Assembly (NCBI GenBank): GCA_009763385.1
Contig: CM019826.1
Coordinates: 100,800,348 to 100,864,347, forward strand
DNA from: Coix lacryma-jobi var. lacryma-jobi
Lineage: Eukaryota; Streptophyta; Magnoliopsida; Poales; Poaceae
Direction: 5' to 3'
DNA: 64,000 bases
The position numbers and the translations under genes were made by a program. The stretch's first letter is position 1; every line of letters starts with the position of its first letter. The notes below the pieces were generated by a model, which saw only the letters and a list, made by a program, of their open reading frames with translations, was not told the DNA's origin and did not search any database. Shown piece by piece: positions 21,646 to 33,851 of this stretch.

Positions 21646-24600
21646 ATGGCCGACCCAAATGAGAACATGGAGGAGGAAATGATGAATATCATCGCCGGCG
21701 ACGATGACTGGAGTCAATACTTATTGAATTATGAAGACATGACCATGCATGATGAAAATCCCCCTAAACAACAAGTTGAGATGGAAGAAGGCAATACAGG
21801 CGAGGTATATATACAATATGTCGTGTTAGGGTTTACATTTACTTTATTACTTGATTAGGTTTTATCTCAACTTGTATTAGGGTTTCATCTTCGTGTCTTC
21901 ACCTATATGTAGCCCTCTGGATCGACGTCTGTGATGGGGCAGAGCAGACCAAAACGAGGACCGAAGAGGCCGTTGAAGGGCCGTCATGTAATCTCTGAAT
22001 TCGATATGGCTACAGGCCAACCACTAGGACCCCATGCACAGAATTATGTCTTTCACTGTGGGTTCCTTGTGAGAGATCGGATTCCGATAAGTGCCCGTGA
22101 ATGGAAAGAGAGGCGAAGTGCTCCCGAGATCAGTTATGTCTCCGATCTTGACAAGCAGCTAGTCTGGGATGACATCCAAGCTCATTTCTCGTTCGACACG
22201 GAAGATGAGGAGCTGCTGAGGCGAATTCAGGAGTGGACAATGAAGAAGATGGCCACACTTTTCAGGACTGGGAGAAGAAATTGTACCACAACTTTGTGCT
22301 GAAGAATGAGACGCCAGATTTCAACTCTAAGGCGTATGTCAAGATAAGGGCCGATTGGGATGAATTTGTACAGTACAAAAGATCACAAGAGAGCGAGGCC
22401 CGGGTTAGAGTAAACAAACAGAATGCAGCTCAGAAGAAATACCACCATCATTTAGGATCAGGTGGCTATAAGACTGCCCTTCCAAAGTGGGAGAGACAAG
22501 AACAGGAGATGCTTGCCAGAGGGGTAGTCCCGGAGACAATAAGAAGAAATTGGAGTGAACGGTCCAGGAATTGGTTCTACGCTCATGGGGGAACCATAAA
22601 CCCTAATGACGGGGAGCTTGATTGGGGCCCGCAAATTTCAAGAGCAGCACAGAGGGTAGTTCAAGCACGAAGTGCGGTGTTGGCTGGCGAGTTCAAGCCC
22701 AACAGAGAGAAGGATGAACTCACGTACGCGCTAGAGAATCCTGAGCACGGTGGGCGTACGAGAGGCTTTGGGGCCGTTTCGTGGCTGCATTCCTTCGAAG
22801 CGGATCGAGAAAGTTACAGAAGCCGCCAGAGAAAGAAGGACGAGGAGGCAGAGCGACTCTTCAAGTTGGAGGAGTATGTTCTTCAAGCACAAGAGCGTGA
22901 GAAATCTCGTGAAGAATGGATGCAGGAGGAAATCAAAAGGCAAGTGCAAGCGGCACTTAGTCAAATGACGAGTGGGCAAGGTACATCATCACAACAGCCT
23001 CAAGCGAACATTAGCTCCCCAGGTCAGATGAAAAGCAGCTGCGCCTCCACGAAAGTACCAACCATTCAAGATGACTCCAAGCTACGCTTCCCCGTGGATG
23101 ACGTTAAAGAACCTTTTACTACTTGTGAGCTGCACATTCCAGATGGAAATGCCACGAAAAGGTGGCTGTCGGTGTTGTAAACCCTATCGACGGCACAAGA
23201 ACACCAAGAATTCATGGTCAACCAGTGCCAGCCGGATACGCTAGCGTCTCTGTGGATAGGGTTGAGACAGGTTGTGGCAGCGTGGCACTGGAAATCGAAG
23301 GGGGAGATGGGGAGAAGATTTTAGGTGAAGCGGAGAAGACATTTATTTGCTGGCGCAAGTGCTTCATTATTATTCCTGGAGTGTCACCGCCGCAACCTCC
23401 TCCTACTGATCAAGATCCTCACCATAGGTAGTGTGCGTGTGAACGAGAAACAATTTTTATTACACTAACTTCCTATATGTATATATTAGTTGGATGCTCA
23501 CATCATTTGTTGTTTTGCGTAGCAGGAACTATAGTCCAGTTCGTCATTATTCCCAAGCGCATCAGAGTGCTGCGGGCGGTGACGATGTGTTGGAGGACAC
23601 GGCTTCAACCCCATCTCCTACACAAAGATCTCCACCGGCCCCACCATCTCCTCCACCGCGGGCTCCAACGCCACAACCTCCACCGCAGGCTCCAACACTG
23701 CCACTGGGCCCACCATCTCCTCCACCGCGGGCTCCAACGCCACAACCTCCATCGCGGGCTCCAACACCCCCGCCTCCACCGCGCGGCCCTAAGAAGCGGT
23801 CTGCCGCCACAGAACCAAAGGCCCCACCTCCAAAGAAGAAGGCTCCTGCATCAAGAAAAAAAGCCCAAGAGAAATTAGCTTATGAAAAGACTGATGAGGA
23901 GTTAGAAATTAGGGTGAAAAAAGATGTGCGAAATTTTTTAGATGAATGTGACGCCGCTGCTAAAGCGAAGAGGAACCCGGAGAAGCCTTACCTCTTGTTA
24001 AACCCACAGGAGTTAAAGAAAAGGGTGGACCAACATGGTATCAAGATGCGTGAAGCCCGAAAGGCTCCGTGAAAATCAGATTACGAACGCTCTCTTATGA
24101 AGTCCGCAAAAGAACAACAATCCAGCAAGAAGAAAGTGGGAAAGGGTGTTCCACAGCTCGGGGAAACATCAAGACCTTTGTCCCCGTTAGTTGTGCAAAA
24201 TCAGTATGGTTCAAACATGGGCAGAGTATAGAGGAAATCTGGAGAGACCACTTTGTCTGAGATGGACTCAATGGAAAAAAATTTCATTGACAGCGGTCTC
24301 CAGTACGACACCATTAAAAATATTGCTACTGGGCTGGAGTTTCCACGAGCGGAAGTAGTTGATGAATGGAGGAGAAATTTTGCACCGGGCAGGAGTCTAA
24401 TGAACCCCAATCACTTACATGTACTTGGTACGCAGATGTTTGCAATCAACAAATGGTGCATGGAGGCTTCTAAAGACGGTGATGTCAATTGGATTTCTGT
24501 CCGAATTCGGAACCATCACTACTTCCGTGGCGATGACCTAATCTTAGTCCAGATGGAGGAATTACACCAGCTATGTCATATGGACGCACTGGACAAATCG

Positions 24601-25702
24601 CTCCTTAGCTGCTACTGTTTGTAAGTGTTTCTTTTATAGTTTTCATTGAACTCTCTAGTATGTGTATATAGTAGTATTCTTACACACATACTTGTGGATC
24701 GACTCGATATTTTGCAGGTATCAGATGACTCAGCTCAGAGATAAACACGACAATTCTGTTGGGCTTGTTGATCCATATGTTGTTTTCAAGTCTCCAAACC
24801 CTTCAGCGACTTGGAGCGATGAGTCGTGTACGAATCTCATAAGGTTCTTCGTGAACCAAAAAGATAGAGAAAGAATTCTCTTCCCATATAACTTTAAGTG
24901 CGTGAGACATATATAGTTAATAATAAGTATGTGCATATTTTATTTTACTTAACCCTAATAATATATATATGAATCATGTGTATGAACAGCTATCACTGGA
25001 TATTGATGGTCATCGATCTCAAACAAAGCAATGTGTTAATATATGACTCGTTGAGCAAACCGCAAGCAGATTACCAAGATATGATAGACATCCTCCAAAG
25101 GTAATTTTTCGATCCCTAGCTTGCATGCTTAATACTAATTAAATAATGATCCAACTATTAATGTTTCATTGGCCAGATTAGGGTTTGAGAAAAATTCATT
25201 GCTCAGGAACATATGAGTCAGTGTAAGGCCCCACTTACAATAAAGCCACGACTGCCAGTAAGTTTACACCTTCGTCAATGTACGTGTATCTTTAAATATC
25301 ATATCATATATCATATCTTTATTACGAGATGAATCTTTTCATTCTACAGTGGATTTTGAGACAAAAACAGGGCACCAACTTATGCGGATTCTATGTTTGC
25401 GAGTATATGTTGATAGAATCAAATAGAATTCCTGAAGAAATCATCAAAGTACGTAACATGTTTCTTTTCATTTTTTATAGACTTAATATTGATAATATAG
25501 ATATAACTAATATCTTCTTTAATTCCAATTGAAGACTGACTGGTTGAAGCAAAAAGTGATGCTACAAGGCCAATTGAAAGCAATACAAGAGACAATAGCA
25601 GGATTTCTTCGGGAACAAGTCATAAATCCAAACGGCGAGTTCTACTATAATACCAAGGAGTCGTTGATTCCAAACAATGATGATCATTTGTATGCCCTGT
25701 AG
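21646..25702 (+). pseudogene. CACTA second gene of element B: plant transposase region, proline-rich linker, Ulp1-like C48 peptidase
   Basis: Exons by splice sites: 21646-21804, 21913-23427, 23526-24620, 24718-24897, 24990-25100, 25177 to about 25258, 25350-25448 and 25535-25702. Parts in order: acidic start MADPNENMEEEM, Ptta/En/Spm region (KYHHHLGSGGYK, ALENPEHGGRTRG), coiled-coil region rich in Glu and Arg, PVDD and NPIDGTRTP blocks, Pro-rich linker (PPSPPPRAPTPQ), then the peptidase with YHWILMVIDLK (His), YDSLS (Asp) and GTNLCGFYVCEYM (Cys). Catalytic residues appear kept. Breaks: one-base-loss frameshifts near 22258, 23157 and 25210, and stops at 24070 (TGA) and 24229 (TAG). It follows the internal repeat cluster and probably has its own promoter. 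Confidence 0.83.
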
Positions 25703-26246
25703 ATCTTTAGATTGAGTACAACTTGTAATAGGTTTACAGTACTAACTTTGGAGTACAACTTGTGTAGATAGATATTTGGACAACTTCTATATGTATATTG
25801 CTTGTAATTTTATGTACATATATTTATATATATATATAGTTCTATAGTTCAATTATATATGCATGCAATAAGCTTATTGTGTTATGCTGCTAATATATAT
25901 AAATTATATATATTAGCAGCAAAGAATATATATCGAAAAACCTATTAAATAAATAAACAAAACTGAAAACAGAACTGAAATGAAAATAAAAAGAAAAAAC
26001 CAGGGGACCCTTTAGTCCCGGCTGGTAATACCAGCCGGGGCTAAAGGGTGCTGCTGCGGGCACCGCTGGCAGCACCCTTTAGTCCCGGCTGGTATTACCA
26101 ACCGAGACTAAAGGGGGGCTTCAGCCCCGGTGGCCGGAGCCGGGACTAAAGGGGCGGGCTTTAGTCCCGGAAGCGTAGTCCCGGCTCGGCAACCGGTGCT
26201 AAAGGCCCTTACTGACCGGGGCTAAAGACATGTTTCTGTAGTGGTG
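25703..26246. repeat. 3' flank, subterminal repeats and terminus of element B
   Basis: An AT-rich stretch (25703-25997) is followed by pairs of CCTTTAGTCCCGGCTGGTA and its inverse (26005-26225) and the terminus TTTCTGTAGTGGTG. Confidence 0.8.
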
Positions 26247-26289
26247 GCAAGTCCCAGCTAAGCCTGCATGCATGTCGTCTTGGATGCGT

Positions 26290-28372
26290 TGTGACGCCCG
26301 CCGGCCTTCGTAACCGGTATTCAACCATCATCTCTTTCACAGCCTTGTCTCCACTGTTGTGGGTGAGTACTTCTCTCTCGAAATCGTTTGTGCTATGCCT
26401 CGTCACCTGTTTCTTTTCTCCATGATCTGCTGCTTATCTTTTGTGTCTTTTATCTTTTGTGTTGTGTTCCACTTCATATGCTGGTCTGCAGACTACCTCG
26501 TTCGAGCTGGTCTAGCACCTCTGTTAGGTACGTATGTGTGCGATCAGCTTTCAAAATCAAATTAAACGCAATATAGGTTTGTCAGTTCGGCCTTTCATAA
26601 ATGGATATTGAATTGATTAATATGAACTCAAATATGTTTTAATTCCAAATTATTTAGCATAAACTAGATCATATAAAACCTGATTAGATGCTCTTCTTTT
26701 TTTTTGTAATATAAAAAGTCTAACTTGATTAAACTATACGACATTATTTATATATAAAATATAATTAGTTTATTCTAACTTTAGGATTAAAAATATGTTT
26801 TTGTTTGATCTGATCTAATATCTTGTTACGATCTTATTTAATTAAATAAAGCAAGCCGGTAGTTGTTCCGTTTATAATATAAAACTTCTGGTAGACGTGT
26901 CTTTCAGCGATAGCTCCGTTTTAGTCGTTTCGTGCGATCCTGCGACCGTAGTAATGAGCTCTCTTTCAGTACGTTGTTTTTATCTCAAGTTGCGTTGTTC
27001 TTAGTCTCTATTTGTTTGCTTGTATGTCTGTCTTTGTGTAGTGTTTGCTACGAGTAGAGGAGAACTGTTTGCGGCCCAGAAGATAAGACGATGATGACCG
27101 AAGGCTTATGGCGTGAGAGTTGAGCAAGTTTATATAGGCAAGTATAGTATGGAATTTTCCTTGTTTCCTATTCACATTAATTCATTAAATTCATTATGCA
27201 TGTGTCTACCTTGATCACCGTAGGAACATCCTAGTCTTGTTGACTTATACCTTGTCACCTTGGGTTATGCATTGGGTAGATGATTGCTAGTGCTCAAACG
27301 GATGACTATGATCATGTAACTTGATTAATGGTATATGCAACGAACAACTAAAAGATGATTTTTAAGAAATATAACTATCTGTAAGTGGATTCCCCCAGGA
27401 CTTACAGTGCAATCGTGAGGGCTATATGGCTCTGGCTTTAGCTCAGTATGATGATCTTTTCTAGCTTGTTAGTGGTTACCCAGATGGGCGCAAAAGGAGC
27501 TTGCCACGTTGGGTATAGGACGGCCTTTGTTCCTATGAGTATAGCCGCGAAGGATTTGTGCCATCTGAAAGGGGGTTCCTATATCTGCCTGCCAATTGGA
27601 ATCCTAGCGGCCCTAACTTGCTAGACGAACTTTTGAAAGGCTTCATAGTGAACCCTGCTGACCTTCCTCGGAAATGGGTCAAGAGGCTGATCACCTCGGG
27701 CGAAAGAGTAAATCACGACTCGCGGGTAAAGATGTACAACCTCTGCAGAGTGTCTTTAAACTGGTATATCAGTCGTGCTCTCGGTCAAGAGCGACCTGGG
27801 CTCTTTATGGAATAATAACTTATGAAACTGATTATTAATTGTTTATGTTCTTGCTATACGTTAATCATGTTCACTTCATCATATGTTTATTTGGGCTATT
27901 GCATATTTCTATTGCTACTCAACTGCTTATTAATATGACATAAATAAAAGCTGACCGCAGTTAAACTTGTGTCGACCTTTTGAGCCTCATGAACCCCATG
28001 TTGTATTTGCTGAGTACGATATGTGCTCACTCTTGCTATTTCCCCCACACCCCAGTCTCCATCAGAGTCGCGCAGCGGAAGCGTGGTGAAGACACAAATG
28101 AGTTCCCAGAAGATTGATAGAAATGCTAGCCATATGTACCCCTAGTCAACCGTCCCGTATGTACCCCCAGTCAACCGTCCCTGTGAAGAAAGGAGCCTGA
28201 AGAGAAGATTAGTATCGGTTCCGCTTAACTTTGATGTAAGTGTTTGTTATAAATATGTTTTCGATATATATAACACTATTTTGATATCTTTTTCATCTGT
28301 GGTTGTATGTGTGGACTTCCTGGGCACACATATAATGAGTGCTCGGTTTTGTTCTTAAAACCGGGTGTTACA
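26290..28372 (+). mobile_element. Probable solo LTR, 2,083 bp
   Basis: It starts TGTGACGCCCG and ends CGGGTGTTACA; the ends are inverse repeats matching at 9 of 11 positions, and both differences are G/A changes. TG...CA termini of this kind are common in plant Gypsy LTRs. No primer binding site follows and no internal region is attached. Flanking pentamers (TGCGT and AATTT) do not match, so either the target duplication was lost by recombination or one end belongs to a different copy. An 85-codon open frame at 27558-27815 lies inside it and is not called a gene. Confidence 0.55.
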
Positions 28373-30249
28373 AATTTGATTTATAATATTAATGCATTCA
28401 GCGAGAGACATTTTGCTTTTTTGTGTTTGGATGCATAAGTTTCTATACATAGACAGTTATTTTGATATATGATCTTTATTATCTTTTTTCACTCCTCTTT
28501 TTGTTGTCGTGATTTTAGGCGTTAATGTTAGCTGATATTAATTTTACGAATAGGTTTCTATGGAGCTGATGGATGAGTATGAGGGTGTAAAGTTATACTG
28601 GATGGTGAACCCGGTTTGCTTTGTGCTGGAGGCATCGAGGATGGACAAATATAAGCGCAAGCTAGCACGTAGGTAAGGTTTTATATTTTTTAATGTTTTC
28701 GCTTCATGTTTTTATGCTTACTATATCATGTGTCAGCCTTATTGGTAAGATCAATGCACAGGCGATCGCACCAAACTCAACACCATGTAAAGCGTCGATT
28801 AATATGTATAAAAAATTATGGCTCATTCTTGATCTTTTACAAGCTCTAGAAGTCTAGTTTGCTCGTTGATTAATTAATATGTATAAAAAAATTATGGCCT
28901 AATTTTTTGGGTTTTTATAGTATTCTCATTCCTAGTTTATGTGCCCATTCCTAAGTTTTCTAAAATATGTTATCTTTGTCATAGATCTTTCCATTGTGTG
29001 TTCTCAACCATATTCGGTGCCGTCCATATTCTCTTGCATGTGCAAAAATATCTATCTTTTGATGTTACATGTATTTTAAATGTAAATTGTTTCTAATTTT
29101 CTATGCATTATTCAAATGTAATAATTGATTGGTAAACATTATTTTTCTTCTGATTATTGCCTGCAGGTTGATGCATCGCTGGTTGCTATGCAGGTGAGCA
29201 GAAAAACATTTTTTTGTCTTGTTCTTTCCACTAGTAATTTGGAGTGGTCAAATATGTTTGCTATGCATGCATGATAAATTGTCTATGAAGCTCTTCTTGT
29301 TTCTTCTAGCAGTAAAGTTTCTATACAGTAAAAAAATGATCTTTTTATGTATACTAGTAGGCATCTAGAAATTGACTTTTCTAGCCTCATCTGCATAATT
29401 TCTATGCATATAATTTGAATCGTGTTTTATATGCTTCTTGTTTATTTTTATTTATCCAACCACTAGTTTCTTTGCAACTAGCATTTACAATTATCATGCA
29501 TAAAAATATCAAGAATTATGTTAGCTTGTGTCAGGCTGCTACATGATGATGCAGTGATAAGTTGGATGCACGTGGCAAAAACAATCACTAGCAGCGATGA
29601 CCTTGGTTCCTAGGCCGATCTCATCCAGGGTAGCCTGATCACAAGTGTATTTTTTTCTTTCCATTCATGCTGCACGGGTGGCTACGACATTTACGTCATC
29701 TTCGCTGATAATTGCAGTATCCCTTGAATGAATTTTCTGTTATATTTGATTATTGTTCGTGTGTGAGATTTTCATCTATTCATGCTATTAAAAGTTTCAT
29801 ACAATTAACTAACTTTATTTTATTTTCTATGCCTAATAAAACATGTTGTTATGCCTTTATCATTGTTGTGCTGCTAAAAATGGTGTCATTGTTTGGATGC
29901 ATAGAAATTGAATGTTTAAATTTTCAAACTTTCAATTTCTATGCATGGAATTAGTTGCATAGAAAATTTTGGATGCAAAGAAGTTGTTTGTCTTGTTTTC
30001 AGTATTTTCATGTGTCTTGCTTTTGTTTCTTTTCTTTTGGATGCTGACCGTAAAGATGGATGTTTCACAATCATAGTTCATAGCCACAAATTAATGTCTT
30101 TGTTGTTTGTATATCTCAAGTGTCTTTTCTATGCAAGGTTTATATGCATTTTTTTATGCTTCTTGAGTGAACAAGGTAAACAAGCAAGCATTTGTTTTTT
30201 CTTGAACAAAATGTTTTATGCATTTGATTAACAGTAATTCTCCACTACA
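28373..30249. other. Unassigned AT-rich region
   Basis: 1.9 kb of AT-rich sequence in which words around TTTCTATGCATA recur many times on both strands. I see no element ends, primer site or long coding region. Two short exon-like pieces with good splice borders occur (28554-28672 and 29168-29195), so it could be a captured gene fragment or the remnant of an element I do not recognise. Confidence 0.4.
28554..28672 (+). other. Exon-like open segment
   Basis: Preceded by TAG and followed by AG/GTAAGG, this segment encodes about 38 residues from an internal ATG (28560), including LYWMVNPVCFVLEAS and a basic end KYKRKLARR. Its GC content is higher than its surroundings. I do not recognise a family. 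It may be a piece of a host gene. Confidence 0.25.
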
Positions 30250-30259
30250 AACGTCCGGC

Positions 30260-31120
30260 TCGTCCGGACGGGTGTACTGGGCCTAAGTGGCCCAACTAGC
30301 ACCTTGCGCGGCCTCCATCATTCGAACAATCCCGTTAACTCCTTCCCCTCCCCACTCACTCAGCGGTTTCCCGTTTTGGAATCTCTTCGGACTGCCATCG
30401 CTCGTCGGAACCGCCTCCCAACCTCCATCGTGCCTTCACCGCGCTGCCTCGACCCCGTCTCCACAGCGCCCCAGGTCCTCGGCCCAGGCCATCCTCCGCC
30501 GCTCCAACCAAGGCCCGCGAGGCCTCCGACCTCCGCCCGCGCCGCGTCTGCCGCTCCGACTCCGCCCGCACTGCGTCTGCCGCTCCGACTCCGCCCGTGC
30601 CGCCTCCACCTCCACCCCTGCCTTCACCGCGCCGCCTCGACCCCGTCTCCACAGCGCCCCAGGAGCTCGGCCCGCCCCGGCCTCTGCCGCTCTGACCTAG
30701 GCCCGCACCGTCCTCCGACCTCCACCCGCGCCGCTCCGACCTAGGCCCGCGTCGGCCTCCGACCTCCGCCCGCGGCACGTCCATCGCTCCGACCTCCGCC
30801 CGCGGCGCGTCCATGGCTCCGACTCCGCCCGTGCCACCTCCAGAGCTCGTACCTCGCCTGACCTCAGCCTGCACCGGCCTCCGCAACTCCGACCTAGGCC
30901 CGCGCCGCGTCCACCGCTCCGACCTCGCCCCGACGTCAACCCGGTCTCAACCTCGGCGTCCGCCTCCAGCGCGGGCCATCCTGTAGCACGGCCCCTCATC
31001 CACTGGGACTGGTCATCATTCGCCCCCGCCACGTGCCTCTCTCCAACGCGGTGCTGCTCGACTCCACTACGCCTTCGCAATCCCGACGGTCGTTGCCTCC
31101 CCAAGTCTAGCGGCGCAGGT
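30260..31120 (+). other. GC-rich left end and leader of the MULE
   Basis: Imperfect repeats of words such as CGCTCCGACCTCCGCCCGC and GCCTCGACCCCGTCTCCACA cover 30430-30960. Long open frames appear on both strands because of the composition; they are Pro/Arg-rich and not called. AT-rich intron-like sequence with three copies of TTTGTTTCAGTACC (31190-31235) leads to the first coding exon of the Ulp1-like gene. Confidence 0.45.
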
Positions 31121-31759
31121 ATGACAGCGGTTGCCTGCCTCTCTCCCAACTCTCTCCCACTTTCTCCCACAGCAATTGGTTGTTTCAGTACCCTAGATTT
31201 TTGTTTCAGTACCCTAGATCTTTGTTTCAGTACCATGATGTTGATTAATCACTATGATATGTATATGTTTCGTGTAAAATTTCATTGGAATTGTTTGGGA
31301 TCACCAAATCATTTCAATCAACCACTCCTCCAACTGCTGGGACTGCATATATGATGTTCATATAGCTTTATCAACCGATTGGTGCTTGTTGTGTAAATTA
31401 GTGAAACTTATTCCAATAGTTTTGTCAGTAGCAAAAGTTTAAGTAATTCATAGTTATGCTTAAGCCTCATAACAGCCCTTCTATTTGTCCACTATTGTTT
31501 TTGCAGTCATGCGTATGAAATCAGGCCATACTGTTTCACCCACCTGGAATGATGAGTCCGAAAGCAGCAATGATGAGGAGTTTGATGTTGGGGGGAGACG
31601 TACTCCTCGTGTTGCAGTGAGGAAAATATTCACTTCCAGGGCACAAGGAGGAGCTCAACCATCTTCAAGCAAATCACCACCCAAGTTTTTTGTGGACAAA
31701 TCTCCAAAGAAGGTGACGAAGCCTCAAGGTATGATTATCGTGTGATTTTAGAGAACCAG

Positions 31760-32391
31760 TAGTGCTTTGCTGTATTTTTTAAAAAAAATTGATGGTGATT
31801 ATAATGCAGACTTGCTAATTATTAGGCTGTTAGTGATGTTGCTATGCCTTCCAAGTTCTATTTTGATCTCACAATAAATATTGATCACGACATTTTGATC
31901 ATAGCAATATATATTCGTTCCTCTTACTTAAAATAAAAATAAAATTCTTGCAAGTACAAAATTGAATTCATCAATCACTTAGTATCCATATTAGCAATAT
32001 CATATACGAATGTCAATAGTGTCCAGCTGTCCATATGCAAACTTACATTGTGTTCGGTTTTGGTCATGACCACCAACAATTTATTTGTTTTAGTATGTTG
32101 TTTTTCTTTGCTTCAGTAATACATGTCTATTGTTTGATGCCTTTACTCTTTTATTGCATCTCATATTGATCTCTTTTTTCTTATCTCCTATATATGCTCA
32201 AACATTTTGTATGTTCATCCCTGCCTTGTCTAGTGTTGGATACCACCTTTTCAACATATTTTCTCATTCCACTTGTGTCTTTTGTTTTATACCAACGGTC
32301 AACATGTTTCAGCTTGCTGTCCTGCCTTGTTTCACCATTATATGTCTAGTGTTGCATTCAAATTTTTAATTGGGTGCTTGCATCAACTTTT
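31760..32391. repeat. Inverted repeat shared by introns of the two MULE genes (partner 54887-55523)
   Basis: About 635 bp of intron 1 of the Ulp1-like gene recurs, inverted, in an intron of the transposase gene. Both copies start near TAGTGCTTTGCTGTA and end near TTGCATCAAC. By eye they differ by a modest number of substitutions. Each stops just inside a splice border. It could be a short inserted element or a copy made by conversion between the two introns. Confidence 0.85.
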
Positions 32392-32545
32392 TTTACGCAG
32401 GGGCTTCTACCAATGTCATTGCCAACGATGAGCTTGAGTTCAAATCAAGGTTTTCTGTCCACCGTATTTGTGATCACAAGTTCACTGAAGAGCAAAAATG
32501 GTGGATTGAAGAGGCTGGTTTTGGTTCTTTGCTTGCTCTATCTAA

Positions 32546-32634
32546 TTTTCAGTCCCTGTGAAGCTTGTTTCATGGATCATGAGGCATGATTTTTCAGTCC
32601 CTGTGAAGCTTATTTCATGGATCATGAGGCATGT
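32546..32634 (+). repeat. 45-bp tandem duplication within a Ulp1-like gene exon
   Basis: TTCAGTCCCTGTGAAGCTT to CATGAGGCATG occurs twice in a row, so the peptide around SWIMRH is repeated. The first copy has one T less in its T run, which causes the local frameshift; the second copy has the longer run. Confidence 0.85.
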
Positions 32635-33614
32635 TGATGTTGAGTTGCGGGAGTTTAGGCTGAAGAACAAAGTTATTGTGCTTGACAAGCAGCTTATATG
32701 CAACATTCTTGGTGTGCCTAGCGGAGATGAGAGTGTTGTTGTTACTGGATCTGCTGATCAAAATGAAGAATTTGTCAAGATCCGTGAGCCGTTTATGGAA
32801 GCTTTCAAAGGAAAGTGGCATAAATGTATGGAGGTTTTGGACAGGCCTAAGGACAAGGAATCATTGATGCGGGATTTCATGCTCCTTGCCTTGGGTTCTG
32901 TTCTCTGCCCACATACAGATAATGCAACTACTTTGTGGTACTTGTGCAATTTGTTCGATGTGTCAAAGATTAAATCCTTTGATTGGGCTGGACATGTGCT
33001 TGAAGAATTGATTAGTCAAGTTCGGAAGTTCTTGAAGCGTGATGATGAAGGTGAAGGTTCTTCTTCAGGCATGTACCTTGGTTCATGCCTTCCCATTTTA
33101 GCGGTATGTTCCTTTGTTCCTTCTGTTCTTCATCCTCTTGTAATAACTTTTATAATTTGTTTCAGTGGTACATATTGATTTGTTTCAGTACCTATGTACA
33201 TTTTGTTTCAGCCCTGTTATTCTATTGTTTCAGTAGTACTACCTACTCCACTTTGCATGTATTGCAGCCCCTAGTGTTTCACTAAATGTTGGCCTTCATG
33301 TTTTCTTTTGTTATAATTATAATAATGTAGATTGCTTATATGGACCACCTTGACATCCCTGTTGACTGGGCTTCACACAAGATGAACTTTTCTGTTCCAT
33401 GTATTTGCCATGTCACGAACAAGGACTTCAAATTTGTCCAAATGGTTGACAGGAGTAGGCTTCAGCTCAATGCATTTGGGCAACAACCAGTTAGTTTGAT
33501 ATTTGTTTCATTTTTTATTTCTCTTATTTACTGACTTAACTTAATTATATCTTCATTTATTGTTAGTTCCGGAAGAGCACCCCCTTTCCTATCGCGGTGC
33601 CCATGCGTGGTTAC

Positions 33615-33832
33615 TGAAGGAAAGTATGGCACACGGAAATAGTAGATTGATTCATATGTGTACAAGGGGTACAGAATATATAGGGAGGATCGAAGTTGGG
33701 TTTATAGAAACACACCCCAATCAACGAAGATCCTGCCTGATATATAGATCATCTACCATAAAACCCTATAGCAGTCCAGCCACATGGTGTGGACGCCTAG
33801 CCCATGACCAGCCCATATATGCTATTCTAACA
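33615..33832 (-). repeat. Copia 3' LTR
   Basis: 218 bp, TG...CA ends; it lies next to the polypurine tract. The short length fits Ale/Retrofit-like Copia lineages, which I did not verify. Confidence 0.9.
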
Positions 33833-33851
33833 CGCCCCCGCAGTCGGATTG

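Larger units (their letters stand above)
14868..26246 (+). mobile_element. Complete CACTA element B, 11,379 bp, TSD GCA
   Basis: The 5' end is CACTACTACAGAACAGG. The 3' end, read inverted, is CACCACTACAGAAACATG, so the termini share CAC(T/C)ACTACAGAA. The flanking trinucleotides 14865-14867 and 26247-26249 are both GCA. Contents: TTTAGTCCCGG subterminal repeats, a GRF zinc-finger/membrane gene (15785-16321), a TNP2 transposase pseudogene (16401-19370), an internal repeat cluster (20090-20260), telomere-like repeats (21255-21565), and a second gene with a Ulp1-like peptidase (21646-25702). It is the same family as element A. Confidence 0.93.

Noticed and set aside
27558..27815. 85-codon open frame as a gene
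   Set aside because: Lies inside the probable LTR and has no recognisable motif.
30287..31236. Pro/Arg-rich open frames of up to 179 codons on both strands
   Set aside because: They arise from GC-rich repeats in the MULE leader; no splice or domain support.
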